64,000 nucleotides of DNA from Rhodobacterales bacterium (GTDB taxonomy: Bacteria > Pseudomonadota > Alphaproteobacteria > Rhodobacterales > Rhodobacteraceae). The stretch's first letter is position 1. The number at the start of each line of letters is the position of its first letter. Below the pieces are notes generated by a model that worked only from the letters and a program-made list of their open reading frames with translations, was not told where the DNA came from and made no database searches. This document shows, piece by piece, positions 19,429 through 28,811 of the stretch. The position numbers and the translations under genes were made by a program. The DNA is taken from assembly GCA_002747035.1 (NCBI GenBank), contig PDRZ01000022.1:38081-102080 (forward strand). Direction: 5' to 3'.

Positions 19429-20301
19429 ATGGCAAAACTGGCATTTCTGGGTTTGGGCGTTATGGGATATCCGATGGCGGGGCACCTGGCCGCAGCCGGG
19501 CACGACGTCACGGTTTATAACCGCACAACGGTCAAGGCCGAGGCCTGGACGAAACAACATGGCGGAGGCTTTGCCGCAACCCCGCGCGACGCGGTGGCAG
19601 GGGCCGAAATGGTCATGGCCTGTGTGGGCAATGACGATGACCTGCGGTCTGTGTGCCTTGGTGAGGATGGTGCCTTTGCGGGGATGGGCCAGGGGACGCT
19701 GTTCGTGGATCATACCACGGTCTCGGCGGCAGTGACGCGCGATTTGCACGGGGCAGGGGCCGAGTCCGGGATCGGCTTTGTCGACGCGCCCGTATCCGGC
19801 GGTCAGGCTGGCGCGGAAAACGCTGTACTTTCAATCATGTGCGGCGGATCACAGGCGGATTTTGACCAGGCAGAGCCGGTCATGCGGGCCTATGGCCGGT
19901 CGATCAAACGCCTTGGCGAAACCGGCGCGGGGCAGTTGACCAAGATGGTCAACCAGATCTGTATCGCCGGGTTGGTTCAGGGCCTGTCCGAAGGGCTGCA
20001 TTTCGCCGAGAAAGCCGGCCTTGATATCCGTGAGGTGGTCGACGTGATCCAGGGCGGCGCGGCCGGCAGCTGGCAGATGGTGAACCGCCACGAAACCATG
20101 GCCGACGATGCGTTCGAGCATGGCTTTGCCGTGGATTGGATGCGCAAGGATCTGGGCATCTGTCTTGCCACGGCCAATGAAAACGGGGCGTCTCTGCCCG
20201 TGACCGCGCTGGTGGACCAGTTTTACAAGGATGTGCAGAAGCTGGGCGGGGGGCGTTGGGATACGTCGAGCCTTATCAAGCGGTTACGCGCCATGGATTA
20301 A
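19429..20301 (+). CDS. Beta-hydroxyacid dehydrogenase (3-hydroxyisobutyrate/tartronate semialdehyde type)
   Basis: A 290-residue NAD(P)-dependent oxidoreductase. It has an N-terminal Rossmann motif (FLGLGVMGYPMAGHL), the substrate-binding VDAPVSGGQAGAE block near residue 124, and the catalytic Lys in GQLTKMVNQ; the C-terminal all-helical domain ends at WDTSSLIKRL. The true mmsB, in a valine operon, is at 61229, so this paralogue probably has another substrate such as tartronate semialdehyde or a related acid. No metabolic partner gene is adjacent, so the substrate cannot be set from context. Confidence 0.85.
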   Translation: MAKLAFLGLGVMGYPMAGHLAAAGHDVTVYNRTTVKAEAWTKQHGGGFAATPRDAVAGAEMVMACVGNDDDLRSVCLGEDGAFAGMGQGTLFVDHTTVSAAVTRDLHGAGAESGIGFVDAPVSGGQAGAENAVLSIMCGGSQADFDQAEPVMRAYGRSIKRLGETGAGQLTKMVNQICIAGLVQGLSEGLHFAEKAGLDIREVVDVIQGGAAGSWQMVNRHETMADDAFEHGFAVDWMRKDLGICLATANENGASLPVTALVDQFYKDVQKLGGGRWDTSSLIKRLRAMD

Positions 20302-20358
20302 GCTCCCTTTGTGTTTGCTTTGTGGGGGCGTGGGGAGTTTTACGGAAGAGGAAAGGGG

Positions 20359-20694
20359 TTAGTGGGACGCGCTGTCAGAGAACAGCTGGATCACCACAAT
20401 CCCGGTGATAATCAGCGTTATGCCAAATACAGCAGGTAGGTCAAGCCGTTGTTGGAAAACAAGAAATCCGATCAGGGCAATAAAAACGATCCCCATTCCC
20501 GACCACAGGGCATATACCACCCCCACAGGCATGGTTTTAAGCGTCAGGGATAACAACCAGAAGCTGATTCCGTAGGCGCTGATCACAAGCAGCGAAGGCC
20601 AGACGCGGGTGAACTGCTGGCTGGCCTGAAGCGCGCTTGTGCCAATGGTTTCGGCAACCACCGCGAGGATCAGGTAAACATAATGTGTGGGCAT
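20359..20694 (-). CDS. Small multidrug resistance (SMR) family transporter
   Basis: A 111-residue protein with four hydrophobic helices, the full size of an EmrE/SMR dimeric exporter. The conserved membrane Glu is present at position 15 (LAVVAETIGTSALQAS), as are the helix 3 WSGMG motif and the C-terminal LIITGIVVIQLFS. Such proteins exchange protons for cationic drugs, guanidinium or polyamine-like compounds. The start chosen is ATG 20694, which places the first helix correctly. The family cannot be divided into EmrE, SugE/Gdx or MdtI types with certainty by eye. Confidence 0.88.
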   Translation of the reverse strand: MPTHYVYLILAVVAETIGTSALQASQQFTRVWPSLLVISAYGISFWLLSLTLKTMPVGVVYALWSGMGIVFIALIGFLVFQQRLDLPAVFGITLIITGIVVIQLFSDSASH

Positions 20695-20769
20695 TGTGTG
20701 GCTCTGGAGTTGCTTTGCCTGAAATTGAACGCCAAACCGGGGCGTTCGGCAATGCCAAAAGCGACAGGA

Positions 20770-20884
20770 TAAAGCGTTTCCAGTTATTGTTGGATCACAG
20801 CAATAGCGGGAAACGCTCACATCCCTACTGTGTTGTGCAACGTTTCCACATTACGCTGAGTCAACGTAATGCGAAAACGCTTTA
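20770..20884. repeat. Full-length palindromic repeat (115 bp)
   Basis: TAAAGCGTTTCCAGTTATTG opens and GCGAAAACGCTTTA closes the element, in the opposite orientation to the copy at 16556. It lies upstream of the SMR gene, within the spacer between SMR and icd, and is close in sequence and equal in length to the copy at 32059-32173. Confidence 0.78.
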
Positions 20885-20974
20885 GGTAGCCAGAGCGGGT
20901 GTGCTGTCGTGCCTCGACAGGCACCCCTTGTTCCGGGATGAAAACGGATTTGTCCAGAGCGCCGTATCCAATTG

Positions 20975-21000
20975 AAAACGGGCCGGAAAACCCGGCCCGT
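20975..21000 (-). terminator. Intrinsic terminator of icd
   Basis: Read on the minus strand: ACGGGCCGG, loop GTTTT, CCGGCCCGT, then TTTC. The 9-bp GC-rich stem ends 22 bases past the icd stop. Confidence 0.75.
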
Positions 21001-21022
21001 TGCTTGTTCAATGGTGTTTGGC

Positions 21023-23239
21023 TTAACCGATGATCGCGTTCAGGGTGGTACTGGGGCGCATAACCTGGGCCAGCTTGGCTTCGTCACTGGTATAGTACCC
21101 GCCGGTATCTGCCGCGCCGCCCTGCGCCGCAGCCAGTTCGGCCACGATGGCGGCTTCGCCGTCTGCCAAGGCTTTGGCAACAGGGGCAAATTCGGCGGCC
21201 AGATCGGCGTCATCGGATTGTGCGGCCAAGGCTTCGGCCCAGTATCGGGCGAACCAGTAGTGGCTGTCGCGGTTGTCCGGCTCACCCACTTTGCGCGAGG
21301 GCGAACGGTTGAAATCCAGAATGCCCTGGGTTGCGGCTTCGGCTGCGGCACCAAGTACGGCGGCCTTTGCGTTGCCTTTGACATCGGCCAGGAAGTTCAG
21401 GCTCTCTCCGAGGGCACAGAATTCCCCCATCGAGTCCCAGCGCAGGTGGTTTTCAGCATGCAGCTGTTGCACGTGTTTGGGGGCCGAACCACCAGCACCG
21501 GTTTCAAACAGGCCACCGCCGTTCATCAGCTTGACGATCGACAGCATCTTGGCCGAGGTGCCCAGCTCCAGGATCGGGAACAGGTCGGTCAGATAGTCGC
21601 GCAGCACGTTGCCAGTGATCGCAATGCTGTCTTTGCCCGCTGTGATGGTGGCCAGCGATTGTGCCGTTGCTTCACGTGGGGCAAGAATCTGGAAAAGGTC
21701 CGCTTTTCCAGCGGCCTCCAGTGCGGGTTTCACGTATTTGATCAGCTGCGCATCGTGTCCGCGATTGGCGTCCAGCCAAAAGATCGCTTCTGAACCCGTC
21801 AGGCGCTGACGATCCAGAGCCAGTTCGATCCAGTTTTCGATCGGGGCCTTCTTCACGGTGCAGGCGCGCCAGATGTCTCCCGCTTCCACGTCATGCGAAT
21901 GCAGGGTGTCCCCATTTGCGAGCACAACGCGGATTGTCCCGTCGGCGGGGGCTTCGAAGGTGGTGGGGTGGGAGCCGTATTCTTCGGCTTTTTGCGCCAT
22001 CAGGCCAACATTCGCCACCGACCCGGCGGTGGTGACATCCAGCGCGCCGTTGGCTTTGAAGAAGTTGATGGTTTCGTCATAAACGCTGGCATAGCACCGG
22101 TCGGGGATCACACAGTTGGTGTCGCCCTTGGCCCCGGTTTCATCCCAGCCCTTGCCGCCCGCGCGGATCACGGCGGGCATCGAGGCGTCGATAATCACAT
22201 CCGAGGGCACGTGCAGGTTGGTGATGCCCTTGTCGCTGTCGACCATATACATGGAGGGGCGGTTCAGCGCCTCGATTTCGGCTTTGATCTCGGCAGCATT
22301 GTCCAGCGTGTCAATCGCGGCCAGTACATCGCCCAGACCCGAGTTGGACGAGCCTCCGGCGGCGGTAATCGCGTCGCCATGCTTATCCCAGACCGGTCCC
22401 AGCCACGCCTTGACCGCGTGGCCAAAGATGATCGGGTCGCTGACCTTCATCATGGTCGCTTTCATGTGAAGCGAAAACATCGTGCCGTCCGCAATGGTGT
22501 CTTCGATGGCACCCTCCAGGAACGCGCCAAGCGCCTTGGCCGACATGAAGGTCGCGTCGGCAATGGTGCCGGCCTCCAGGGGCCAGCGGTCTTTCAACAC
22601 TGCGACCGTTCCGTCCCTGGCGACAAACTCAATTTTCGCGTCACCGGCCTGGTCTTCGGTGATGGTGGCCGACACTTCGTTGGCATAAAAATCGTTGCCG
22701 GGCATGGACGACACTTTGGTTTTGCTGTCCGACACCCAGGCACCCATGGAATGGGGATTTTTTTGCGCATAGTTCTTGACCGCGCGGGCCGAACGGCGGT
22801 CTGAATTGCCTTCGCGCAGAACCGGGTTCACGGCCGAGCCCTTGATCGCGTCATATTTGGCGCGCACGGCTTTTTCTTCGTCCGATGCGGGGGCTTCGGG
22901 GTAGTCGGGCAGGGCATAGCCCAAGCCCTGAAGCTCTTCGATGGCCGCGACCAACTGGGGGACCGAGGCCGAGATGTTGGGCAGCTTGATGACGTTGGCA
23001 TCGGCCGTTTTCACCAGTTTGCCAAGTTCGGCCAGGTCGTCGGCGATGCGCTGTTCTTTCTTGAGGTATTCGGGGAAGGCCGACAGGATACGGCCAGCCA
23101 GCGAGATATCCCTGGTGCCAACGGTGATATTGGCAGCAGCGGCGAATTTCTGAATGATCGGCAGGAACGATGCGCTGGCAAGCTCGGGCGCTTCGTCGAC
23201 CTTGGTGTAGATGATGTCCGGGTTGGATGTGTTGGCCAT
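21023..23239 (-). CDS. icd: Monomeric NADP-dependent isocitrate dehydrogenase
   Basis: A 738-residue enzyme of the TCA cycle, converting isocitrate to 2-oxoglutarate with NADPH formation. The length and motifs are those of the single-chain IDH class, not the 420-residue dimeric class: [20 protein letters not shown] at the start, [37 protein letters not shown], and [13 protein letters not shown]. The start ATG 23239 follows GAGGGAT. It is transcribed alone with its own terminator downstream. 2-oxoglutarate is the main nitrogen-status signal, but no regulatory site was seen. Confidence 0.95.
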   Translation of the reverse strand: MANTSNPDIIYTKVDEAPELASASFLPIIQKFAAAANITVGTRDISLAGRILSAFPEYLKKEQRIADDLAELGKLVKTADANVIKLPNISASVPQLVAAIEELQGLGYALPDYPEAPASDEEKAVRAKYDAIKGSAVNPVLREGNSDRRSARAVKNYAQKNPHSMGAWVSDSKTKVSSMPGNDFYANEVSATITEDQAGDAKIEFVARDGTVAVLKDRWPLEAGTIADATFMSAKALGAFLEGAIEDTIADGTMFSLHMKATMMKVSDPIIFGHAVKAWLGPVWDKHGDAITAAGGSSNSGLGDVLAAIDTLDNAAEIKAEIEALNRPSMYMVDSDKGITNLHVPSDVIIDASMPAVIRAGGKGWDETGAKGDTNCVIPDRCYASVYDETINFFKANGALDVTTAGSVANVGLMAQKAEEYGSHPTTFEAPADGTIRVVLANGDTLHSHDVEAGDIWRACTVKKAPIENWIELALDRQRLTGSEAIFWLDANRGHDAQLIKYVKPALEAAGKADLFQILAPREATAQSLATITAGKDSIAITGNVLRDYLTDLFPILELGTSAKMLSIVKLMNGGGLFETGAGGSAPKHVQQLHAENHLRWDSMGEFCALGESLNFLADVKGNAKAAVLGAAAEAATQGILDFNRSPSRKVGEPDNRDSHYWFARYWAEALAAQSDDADLAAEFAPVAKALADGEAAIVAELAAAQGGAADTGGYYTSDEAKLAQVMRPSTTLNAIIG

Positions 23240-23432
23240 GAGTGATCCCTCTTCGGCTTGCAATTCAACTTCTTCTTGGGCGCCCTATAGCGCGTTTCAG
23301 AGGGAAATGGAAGATGGTATGCGAAGGTATACGGTTTTCATTTGAGGTGTTTCGACGCAACTCCGGGACATTGCCAAACCCTGCCGGTTGGCGCACAACC
23401 AAGGCCCGGGATCAAGACGACCAGAAGGCACC

Positions 23433-24056
23433 ATGGAACCGCTCAATTTTATCCGTACATCCGTGATGATCGAACGCTCGGTTTCGATTGAAGCGCCTGT
23501 GCGGCTGGAGGACAACGTGGTGTTAAAGAGGGTGAGCCGGATTGGACGCTATTCCTATATGAATCATGGCAGCAGCCTGGGGGCTCATTGTACGCTGGGG
23601 CGGTTCTGTTCCGTTGCCCGGAATGTCCAGATAGGGGCCATGGATCACCCGACCAGCTTCTTGTCGACACATCCGTTCCAGTATCTTGACTATCATTTCA
23701 AACGGGTGCCGGGGTATCGCGATGCGGTGCGGGTGCCGTTTGACCGGGGCGACCCCACGGTGATTGGCAACGACGTCTGGATCGGGACCAACGCGGTGAT
23801 TATGCGGGGCGTCACAGTGGGGGACGGGGCCATCATCGCCGCCAATGCCTTTGTTGACGCCGATGTGGCACCCTATCAAATCGTTGGGGGACTGCCTGCG
23901 AAACCGATCCGGCCGCGGTTTGATGAGACCACGATTGTACGGTTGCTTGCGGTGCGTTGGTGGGATCTGGACTACAGCCAGATTGCAACCCTGCCTTTTG
24001 ATGACATCCACGCGGCGTTGGACCGGTTGGAAGACATCCGCACAGCCGGGGCGTAA
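23433..24056 (+). CDS. Hexapeptide-repeat acetyltransferase (CatB/xenobiotic type)
   Basis: A 207-residue left-handed beta-helix transferase. Hexapeptide repeats run from about 18 to 150 (VSIEAPVRLEDNVVLKRVSRIG; GDPTVIGNDVWIGTNAVIMRGVTVGDGAIIAANAFV, cited in part), and the catalytic His lies in GAMDHPTSF. The closing segment IVGGLPAKPIRPRF is typical. Acetyl-CoA is the donor; the acceptor may be a sugar or an antibiotic. The ATG at 23433 follows AGAAGG, preferable to an in-frame TTG 45 bases earlier. It is convergent with the MFS exporter gene, 5 bp away. No linked sugar cluster was seen. Confidence 0.82.
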   Translation: MEPLNFIRTSVMIERSVSIEAPVRLEDNVVLKRVSRIGRYSYMNHGSSLGAHCTLGRFCSVARNVQIGAMDHPTSFLSTHPFQYLDYHFKRVPGYRDAVRVPFDRGDPTVIGNDVWIGTNAVIMRGVTVGDGAIIAANAFVDADVAPYQIVGGLPAKPIRPRFDETTIVRLLAVRWWDLDYSQIATLPFDDIHAALDRLEDIRTAGA

Positions 24057-24060
24057 CCTG

Positions 24061-25263
24061 CTACCCCCACGCCTCGACCTGTTTAAGCCAGAGCATCAAC
24101 AGAACGGCCACGCAGGACAACCCACATATCCCAATGGCAAGGGGCAGGGGAGTTCCATCAAAGGCCAGGCCCAGAGGGATGGCAAATACCATGGCCACCA
24201 CGGTTGCAGTCCCGGCGATCATCGATGCCGCCAGCCCGGCAATATGGCCCAACGGCTCCATTCCCATGGCGTTGAGATTGCCAAGGGTCATGCCCACCAT
24301 GAAGAACACCGAAGTCTGCCAGAACACAAACAGGCCAAACCGCAAATCCATTCCAAGCCCGGCGTTTTCCCACAGGATCACCGCTGCCGAAATGACGAGT
24401 TGCGAAAACAGGGCCGCTGTCACCAGCCGCCGCATTCCCAGCCGGACCACAAGCATGGCGTTGATCACGCTGGCCGTGCCCGAGATCACGGCCACCAGCC
24501 CGAACCAAAGGTGAAAGCTTTCCCCGCGCCCAAAGGACTGGTCATAGACGGGTTGGACGCTGGACAGCATTCCAAACAGGATAGCATAGCACAGCGTCTG
24601 TACCGAGATTGAAATCCGAACGCTTGGAATGCGCATCATTTCAAGCAGGGCGTTCCGAATTTTTGAGGCCTGGAACGGACGGCGCGCCGCGCGGGGCAGG
24701 GTTTCGGGTTGGCGTAGCCCCATCCAAAGCGCGCCAACCAGAGCAAACAGAATGAAGGCGATGAACACACTGCGCCACCCGGAAAAGTCGATGATCAGCG
24801 CCCCCATGGCCGGAGCAATGGCGGGAACCAGGGTGAAGATCAGCATGACGATGGACATCAGCCGGGCCATCTCGCGCCCTTCATACATGTCTCGGATGAT
24901 GGCCATGGACACAATCCGTGGCCCGGCGATCCCCAGCCCCTGAATGACGCGGGCCAGCAACACAAGTTCAAGCGTCGGCGCAAACCAGGCCAAAGCCGCC
25001 GCCGCGATGTAGACCGTTGCGCCCCACAGGATCACCGGCTTACGCCCGAACGTATCGCTGAGCGGTCCGGCAACAAAGGTGCCAAGCCCCATGCCAATGA
25101 CAAAGGAGGTGAGTATCAACTGCGCGCGATTGGGATCGGCGGGCGACAGTTCGGCCCCGATTTCGGGCAGGGCAGGCAGCATCGAGTCGATGGAAAACGC
25201 AATAGTTGAAAACATCATCGCCATCAGCGCGACGAACTCGGCATAGGACAAACGATTGGGCAT
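24061..25263 (-). CDS. MFS drug exporter, Bcr/CflA type
   Basis: A 400-residue protein with twelve predicted membrane helices. The first cytoplasmic loop has GPLSDTFGRKPV (motif A); SIDSMLPALPEIGAEL near the N-terminus and RIVSMAIIRDMYEGREMARLMS around helices 4-5 are typical of the Bcr/CflA group. It exports drugs by proton antiport. The start ATG 25263 is preceded by AAAGGT. Its substrate is unknown. Confidence 0.87.
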   Translation of the reverse strand: MPNRLSYAEFVALMAMMFSTIAFSIDSMLPALPEIGAELSPADPNRAQLILTSFVIGMGLGTFVAGPLSDTFGRKPVILWGATVYIAAAALAWFAPTLELVLLARVIQGLGIAGPRIVSMAIIRDMYEGREMARLMSIVMLIFTLVPAIAPAMGALIIDFSGWRSVFIAFILFALVGALWMGLRQPETLPRAARRPFQASKIRNALLEMMRIPSVRISISVQTLCYAILFGMLSSVQPVYDQSFGRGESFHLWFGLVAVISGTASVINAMLVVRLGMRRLVTAALFSQLVISAAVILWENAGLGMDLRFGLFVFWQTSVFFMVGMTLGNLNAMGMEPLGHIAGLAASMIAGTATVVAMVFAIPLGLAFDGTPLPLAIGICGLSCVAVLLMLWLKQVEAWG

Positions 25264-25375
25264 CTGATTACCTTTGATCAACAGGATCAGCCCCCAATAT
25301 CAGCAGAGTTAGCGCGCGCAATCGAAAACCATGTGCACAGACGCACAGTCGCGGGTACAACCCGTTTGTGTGGGG

Positions 25376-25792
25376 TCAGGGTTCAGGATCCTGATCCAGA
25401 TTGGCCACCGCCTCGTAGTCTTCGGCGGGCTTTGTGGGCTCGCCGTGATGATGATGGTGATGGTGGTGATGATGTTTGTGTTTGCCCTGTTTATGGGCCA
25501 GCCGGGCGATCAACCAATCCTCGTGGTCCTGGCGTTTTCGCACCATGTAGGTGCCAAATTCGTGGATTGCGATGGCAAAAATGCCAAGGCCGAGAAAGAT
25601 GAATATCGTTGTGAACACCTTGCCGATTGCCGTGGCGGGGACAAGGCTCCCGTATCCTACTGTCGATAGGGTGACGACGGAAAAGAAATAAGCGTCAACC
25701 CAGTTCCACCCTTCCACATAGTGGAAGAACACCGTGCCGAAGGCGATGATGCTCAACAACAAGGTGGCGATGATGCGGGGCGATATGTTCAT
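25376..25792 (-). CDS. Two-helix potassium channel protein with a ten-histidine run
   Basis: A 138-residue protein: helix 1 (about 6-24), a pore loop with the selectivity filter TLSTVGYGSLVP, and helix 2 (about 60-80). It would form a tetrameric potassium channel. The cytosolic tail is short, highly charged, and includes KHK followed by ten consecutive His (about 107-116) and an acidic end (DQDPEP). No RCK domain is present. The His run suggests metal binding (Ni, Zn, Cu), which is inference. Its ATG overlaps the upstream DsbA-family stop (ATGA), implying coupling. Confidence 0.85.
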   Translation of the reverse strand: MNISPRIIATLLLSIIAFGTVFFHYVEGWNWVDAYFFSVVTLSTVGYGSLVPATAIGKVFTTIFIFLGLGIFAIAIHEFGTYMVRKRQDHEDWLIARLAHKQGKHKHHHHHHHHHHGEPTKPAEDYEAVANLDQDPEP

Positions 25793-26463
25793 GCCTTGGC
25801 GCGCCCTTCCGGCTGCTCTTGGCCTGCGGGAGCGAGCTGGGCCGTGACTTCATCAATGACTTTCATCCAGAGCTCGGCTGGTTGCGCTCCGGGGACGGCA
25901 TGGCGGCTGTCCACGATGAAGGTGGGCACCGAAGTGACCCCTTTCTCGCGTGCATTGCTGTCACGTTTCCTGATGAAGTCCACATCTTCGTCGGTTTTGA
26001 GAAGTCGTTGCACCAATGTCGCGTCCAGCCCCACACTGTCTGCGAGATCGGCAAGCACTTCGTGATCCCCTATGTCGCGACCTTCATTGAAATAGGCTTT
26101 GAAAAGCGAGGACACCATTGCGGTTTGTCGGCCTTCGATGCCGGCCCAGTGTATAACCCGGTGCGCGTTTAGCGTGTTGGGGGTGCGTGTGATTTGATTG
26201 AATTCGATGTTCAACCCAAGCGCCTTGGCATGTTCCATGATCGGGGTATAGGCCTGTAGCGCACCGTCCTTGCCCCCGAACTTGGATTCAAGATAGGTAC
26301 GGCGATCCATACCCTCGGCGGGCATGTCGGGGTTCAACTGGAACGGATGCCATTCCACGGAAAAAGGGTGGTCCGGGCGTTGTTCCAATGCGCGGTCCAG
26401 TTGGGTTTTGCCAATATAGCACCATGGGCAGATCGGATCGGAAAGAATGTCCAGACGGACCAT
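25789..26463 (-). CDS. DsbA-family oxidoreductase (FrnE / 2-hydroxychromene carboxylate isomerase-like)
   Basis: A 224-residue thioredoxin-fold protein with an inserted helical domain. It has SDPICPWCYIGK with a CPWC motif at about 14-17, RTPNTLNAHRVIHWA, and GVTSVPTFIVDSRHAVPGAQ with the cis-Pro. No signal peptide is present, so it acts in the cytoplasm, as FrnE proteins do. The start ATG 26463 follows GAGG; an in-frame ATG 33 bases upstream is less likely. It overlaps the downstream channel gene by four bases. The likely role is thiol redox; the family is broad. Confidence 0.85.
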   Translation of the reverse strand: MVRLDILSDPICPWCYIGKTQLDRALEQRPDHPFSVEWHPFQLNPDMPAEGMDRRTYLESKFGGKDGALQAYTPIMEHAKALGLNIEFNQITRTPNTLNAHRVIHWAGIEGRQTAMVSSLFKAYFNEGRDIGDHEVLADLADSVGLDATLVQRLLKTDEDVDFIRKRDSNAREKGVTSVPTFIVDSRHAVPGAQPAELWMKVIDEVTAQLAPAGQEQPEGRAKA

Positions 26464-26537
26464 GGCGTGACCTCGTTCATTGTATTCAGTAAACACATAA
26501 GGCGGGGGGGCACAAAGGGAAAGCCCTTGCTTCGGGG

Positions 26538-28052
26538 TCAGCTCTGGTCGCGCGGCACGGATTTCAATGCCTGCCTTTGGATCTTGCCGTTGGGGTTGGT
26601 TGGCATCGCCGCGATCCGGGTGTAGATCCGGGGCGTCTTGTACCGGGCAAGCCGCGAGGCAGCGTATTGGGCAAGCGCGTCTTCGTCCAGGGGCTGTTCA
26701 GAGCAATAAAACGCGGCGATCACCCGCACATCCTGTTTGATTTCGATGTCCGTGACGCCAATTTCGGTGAGACCGGGAAAGCCATGAAATGCGGCTTCGA
26801 CTTCAAGAGGAGACACACGATAGCCGCCTGCGTTCATCATGTCGTCCACACGCGCGTGATAGGCGATTTGGCCGTCTTCTTCCATTGCGCCATGGTCTCC
26901 GGTCAGAAACCACTCTCCGCGCATCCGGGTATGTAATTCACTCTCTGCCCCGAAATACCCGATCAACAGACCCGGATCGCGGTTGGAGACCGCGATTGTC
27001 CCATCCTGTCCAAGAGGGACGGGCGCGCCGTTGTCGTCCACGATGGCCACGCGGCGCCCGGTTTGTGGCTGACCCAACATTCCGGGGCGCGCGGGCGTGG
27101 TGGGGCTTGCCGATATAAAGGTTGAGCATTCCGACATGCCATAGGCTTCAAACAGCTTGCGACCTGTTGCGGTGTTCCACTGGTCGCGAAGGCCTCCGGA
27201 CAGCTTTTCCCCCGCGCTCAGCCCGTGGCGCAGATTGGGAAGATCAAGCGCGGAATGTTGCTTGAGGATCTTCCTGTAAACGCCTGGCGTAGCAGCGAAA
27301 ACAGTTGCCTTCTGGCTGGCCAGTATGTCAGGCAGCGCTTCTGGTGTGGTTCCTGCGTCGGGAATAATTGCCGTGGCCCCGACACTCCAGGGATCCATCA
27401 ACCCGGTCCCGAGCGTATAGGTCCAGTTGAACGCGCCCGCATGACACAGCCGGTCGTGTTCGGAAAGGTCGTACCACCCACGGATCATCATCCCGCGCGC
27501 CCAAATGGCGCGATGGGCATGGCAGACCGCGCGGGGTTTGCCGCTGGTCCCCGAGGTGTAGACGATATAGGCCATGCGCTCTGGCGCTCCCATGTCCCAG
27601 TTACACGGCGGCAGGGTCTGCATCTGTTCAAGCTGATCCTGCGGGATAACCGGTGTTGTGCCACTGCTGCCTGCAATCCCCTTGCCCTGCAGGATCACCG
27701 CCGGCGAAAGCTCGGCCACCATGGCGTCCACCTCGCGGGTGGTGAGCTGGCTGGACGTGGGTACGGGAATGATCCCAACAGCGATTGCGCCGAGATAGGC
27801 GATCGGAAACTCGACTGTGTTCCCAAGGCGCATCAATGCGATGTCACCGGGGCGCAGACCTGCCTCAAGCAACCCGGTTCCCGTGCCCCGCACAGCCGCC
27901 TGCAATGCGGAAAAACGCATGTTTTCACGCCCCGGAACCACAAGGGCGGATTTATCGGCAAGCCGCTCTGAATGGGTCAACACGTGGGCGGCAAGGTTAA
28001 AGGGTGCAGGGCAGGGCGGATAGGCCCCCTGATCAAATACGGAAAGGGTCAT
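26538..28052 (-). CDS. Acyl-CoA synthetase / AMP-dependent ligase
   Basis: A 504-residue ANL-superfamily enzyme activating a carboxylic acid to its acyl-CoA via an acyl-adenylate. The P-loop is YTSGTSGKPRAVCHAHRAI. Other motifs are AYGMSEC, GEWFLTGDHGAME and DDMMNAGGYRVSPLEVE, and the catalytic Lys lies in NPNGKIQRQAL at the C-terminus. The sequence suggests benzoate- or medium-chain-type ligases, but the substrate is not determinable. It is divergent from the XRE-cupin regulator with a spacer of only 53 bp, so that regulator is the best candidate controller. Confidence 0.88.
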   Translation of the reverse strand: MTLSVFDQGAYPPCPAPFNLAAHVLTHSERLADKSALVVPGRENMRFSALQAAVRGTGTGLLEAGLRPGDIALMRLGNTVEFPIAYLGAIAVGIIPVPTSSQLTTREVDAMVAELSPAVILQGKGIAGSSGTTPVIPQDQLEQMQTLPPCNWDMGAPERMAYIVYTSGTSGKPRAVCHAHRAIWARGMMIRGWYDLSEHDRLCHAGAFNWTYTLGTGLMDPWSVGATAIIPDAGTTPEALPDILASQKATVFAATPGVYRKILKQHSALDLPNLRHGLSAGEKLSGGLRDQWNTATGRKLFEAYGMSECSTFISASPTTPARPGMLGQPQTGRRVAIVDDNGAPVPLGQDGTIAVSNRDPGLLIGYFGAESELHTRMRGEWFLTGDHGAMEEDGQIAYHARVDDMMNAGGYRVSPLEVEAAFHGFPGLTEIGVTDIEIKQDVRVIAAFYCSEQPLDEDALAQYAASRLARYKTPRIYTRIAAMPTNPNGKIQRQALKSVPRDQS

Positions 28053-28105
28053 GGGGCATGGCTAAGCCCCCTTTGGGGCAGTTGCAAGCCCGGCTGCACC
28101 TGCCT

Positions 28106-28741
28106 ATGAAAGACGCCATGAACAGCAAAGACCCCAAATCCCTGATCCGCATAGCCCGCGAAAGCGGTGAGGCGGCCGCAGCAGAGCCTCTCAATCTTGG
28201 TGAGCGGGTGCGCGATTTGCGCAAGGCCCGTGGGATGACCCTGGAACAGGCGGCCTCGCAGGCGGGGCTGGCGCGCTCCACCTTGTCCAAGATAGAAAAC
28301 GGTCAGATGTCGCCGACCTATGAGGCGGTCAAGAAGCTTGCCGTCGGTTTGGAAATATCCGTGCCCCAGCTGTTCACGGCCCCCCAGAATGAACAGGTCA
28401 ACGGGCGCATGTCGGTTACGCAATCGGGGGCGGGGACGGGCCACGTCACGGCGACCTATGAACACGAGCTTCTGGCCGAAAGCCTGACCAAGAAGAATAT
28501 GTTGCCTTACCGCACCCGTGTCCGTGCCCGCGGGATGGACGAATTCGAAGGCTGGGTACGCCATGACGGCGAGGAGTTTCTTTACGTGCTGACCGGTGTT
28601 GTGCGACTTTATACCGAGTTTTACGAACCGGTCGAAATGCGCCGTGGGGACAGCGCCTATTACGACGCCTCCATGGGGCACAACCTTGTGTCCACAAGCG
28701 AAGAAGACGCCACCGTGCTTTGGGTGACCTCGCTGGTCTAG
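28106..28741 (+). CDS. XRE-family regulator with C-terminal cupin domain
   Basis: A 211-residue transcription factor. The helix-turn-helix occupies about 30-85 (LGERVRDLRKARGMTLEQAA, LARSTLSKIENGQMSPTYEA). A cupin sensor domain lies at about 140-205 (VRHDGEEFLYVLTGVVRLYT, RRGDSAYYDASMGHNLVS). This architecture is common in repressors that sense a small acid or acyl compound. The start ATG 28106 gives a short N-terminal arm; a second ATG 12 bases later is equally possible because no strong ribosome site is seen. It is divergent from the acyl-CoA synthetase. Confidence 0.85.
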   Translation: MKDAMNSKDPKSLIRIARESGEAAAAEPLNLGERVRDLRKARGMTLEQAASQAGLARSTLSKIENGQMSPTYEAVKKLAVGLEISVPQLFTAPQNEQVNGRMSVTQSGAGTGHVTATYEHELLAESLTKKNMLPYRTRVRARGMDEFEGWVRHDGEEFLYVLTGVVRLYTEFYEPVEMRRGDSAYYDASMGHNLVSTSEEDATVLWVTSLV

Positions 28742-28811
28742 AGGCCCAACCAACCTGACTTAGGGGAGCCTAAGGACAGGGCCACGGCCATGGCAGCTAC
28801 TTTGCGAAACT

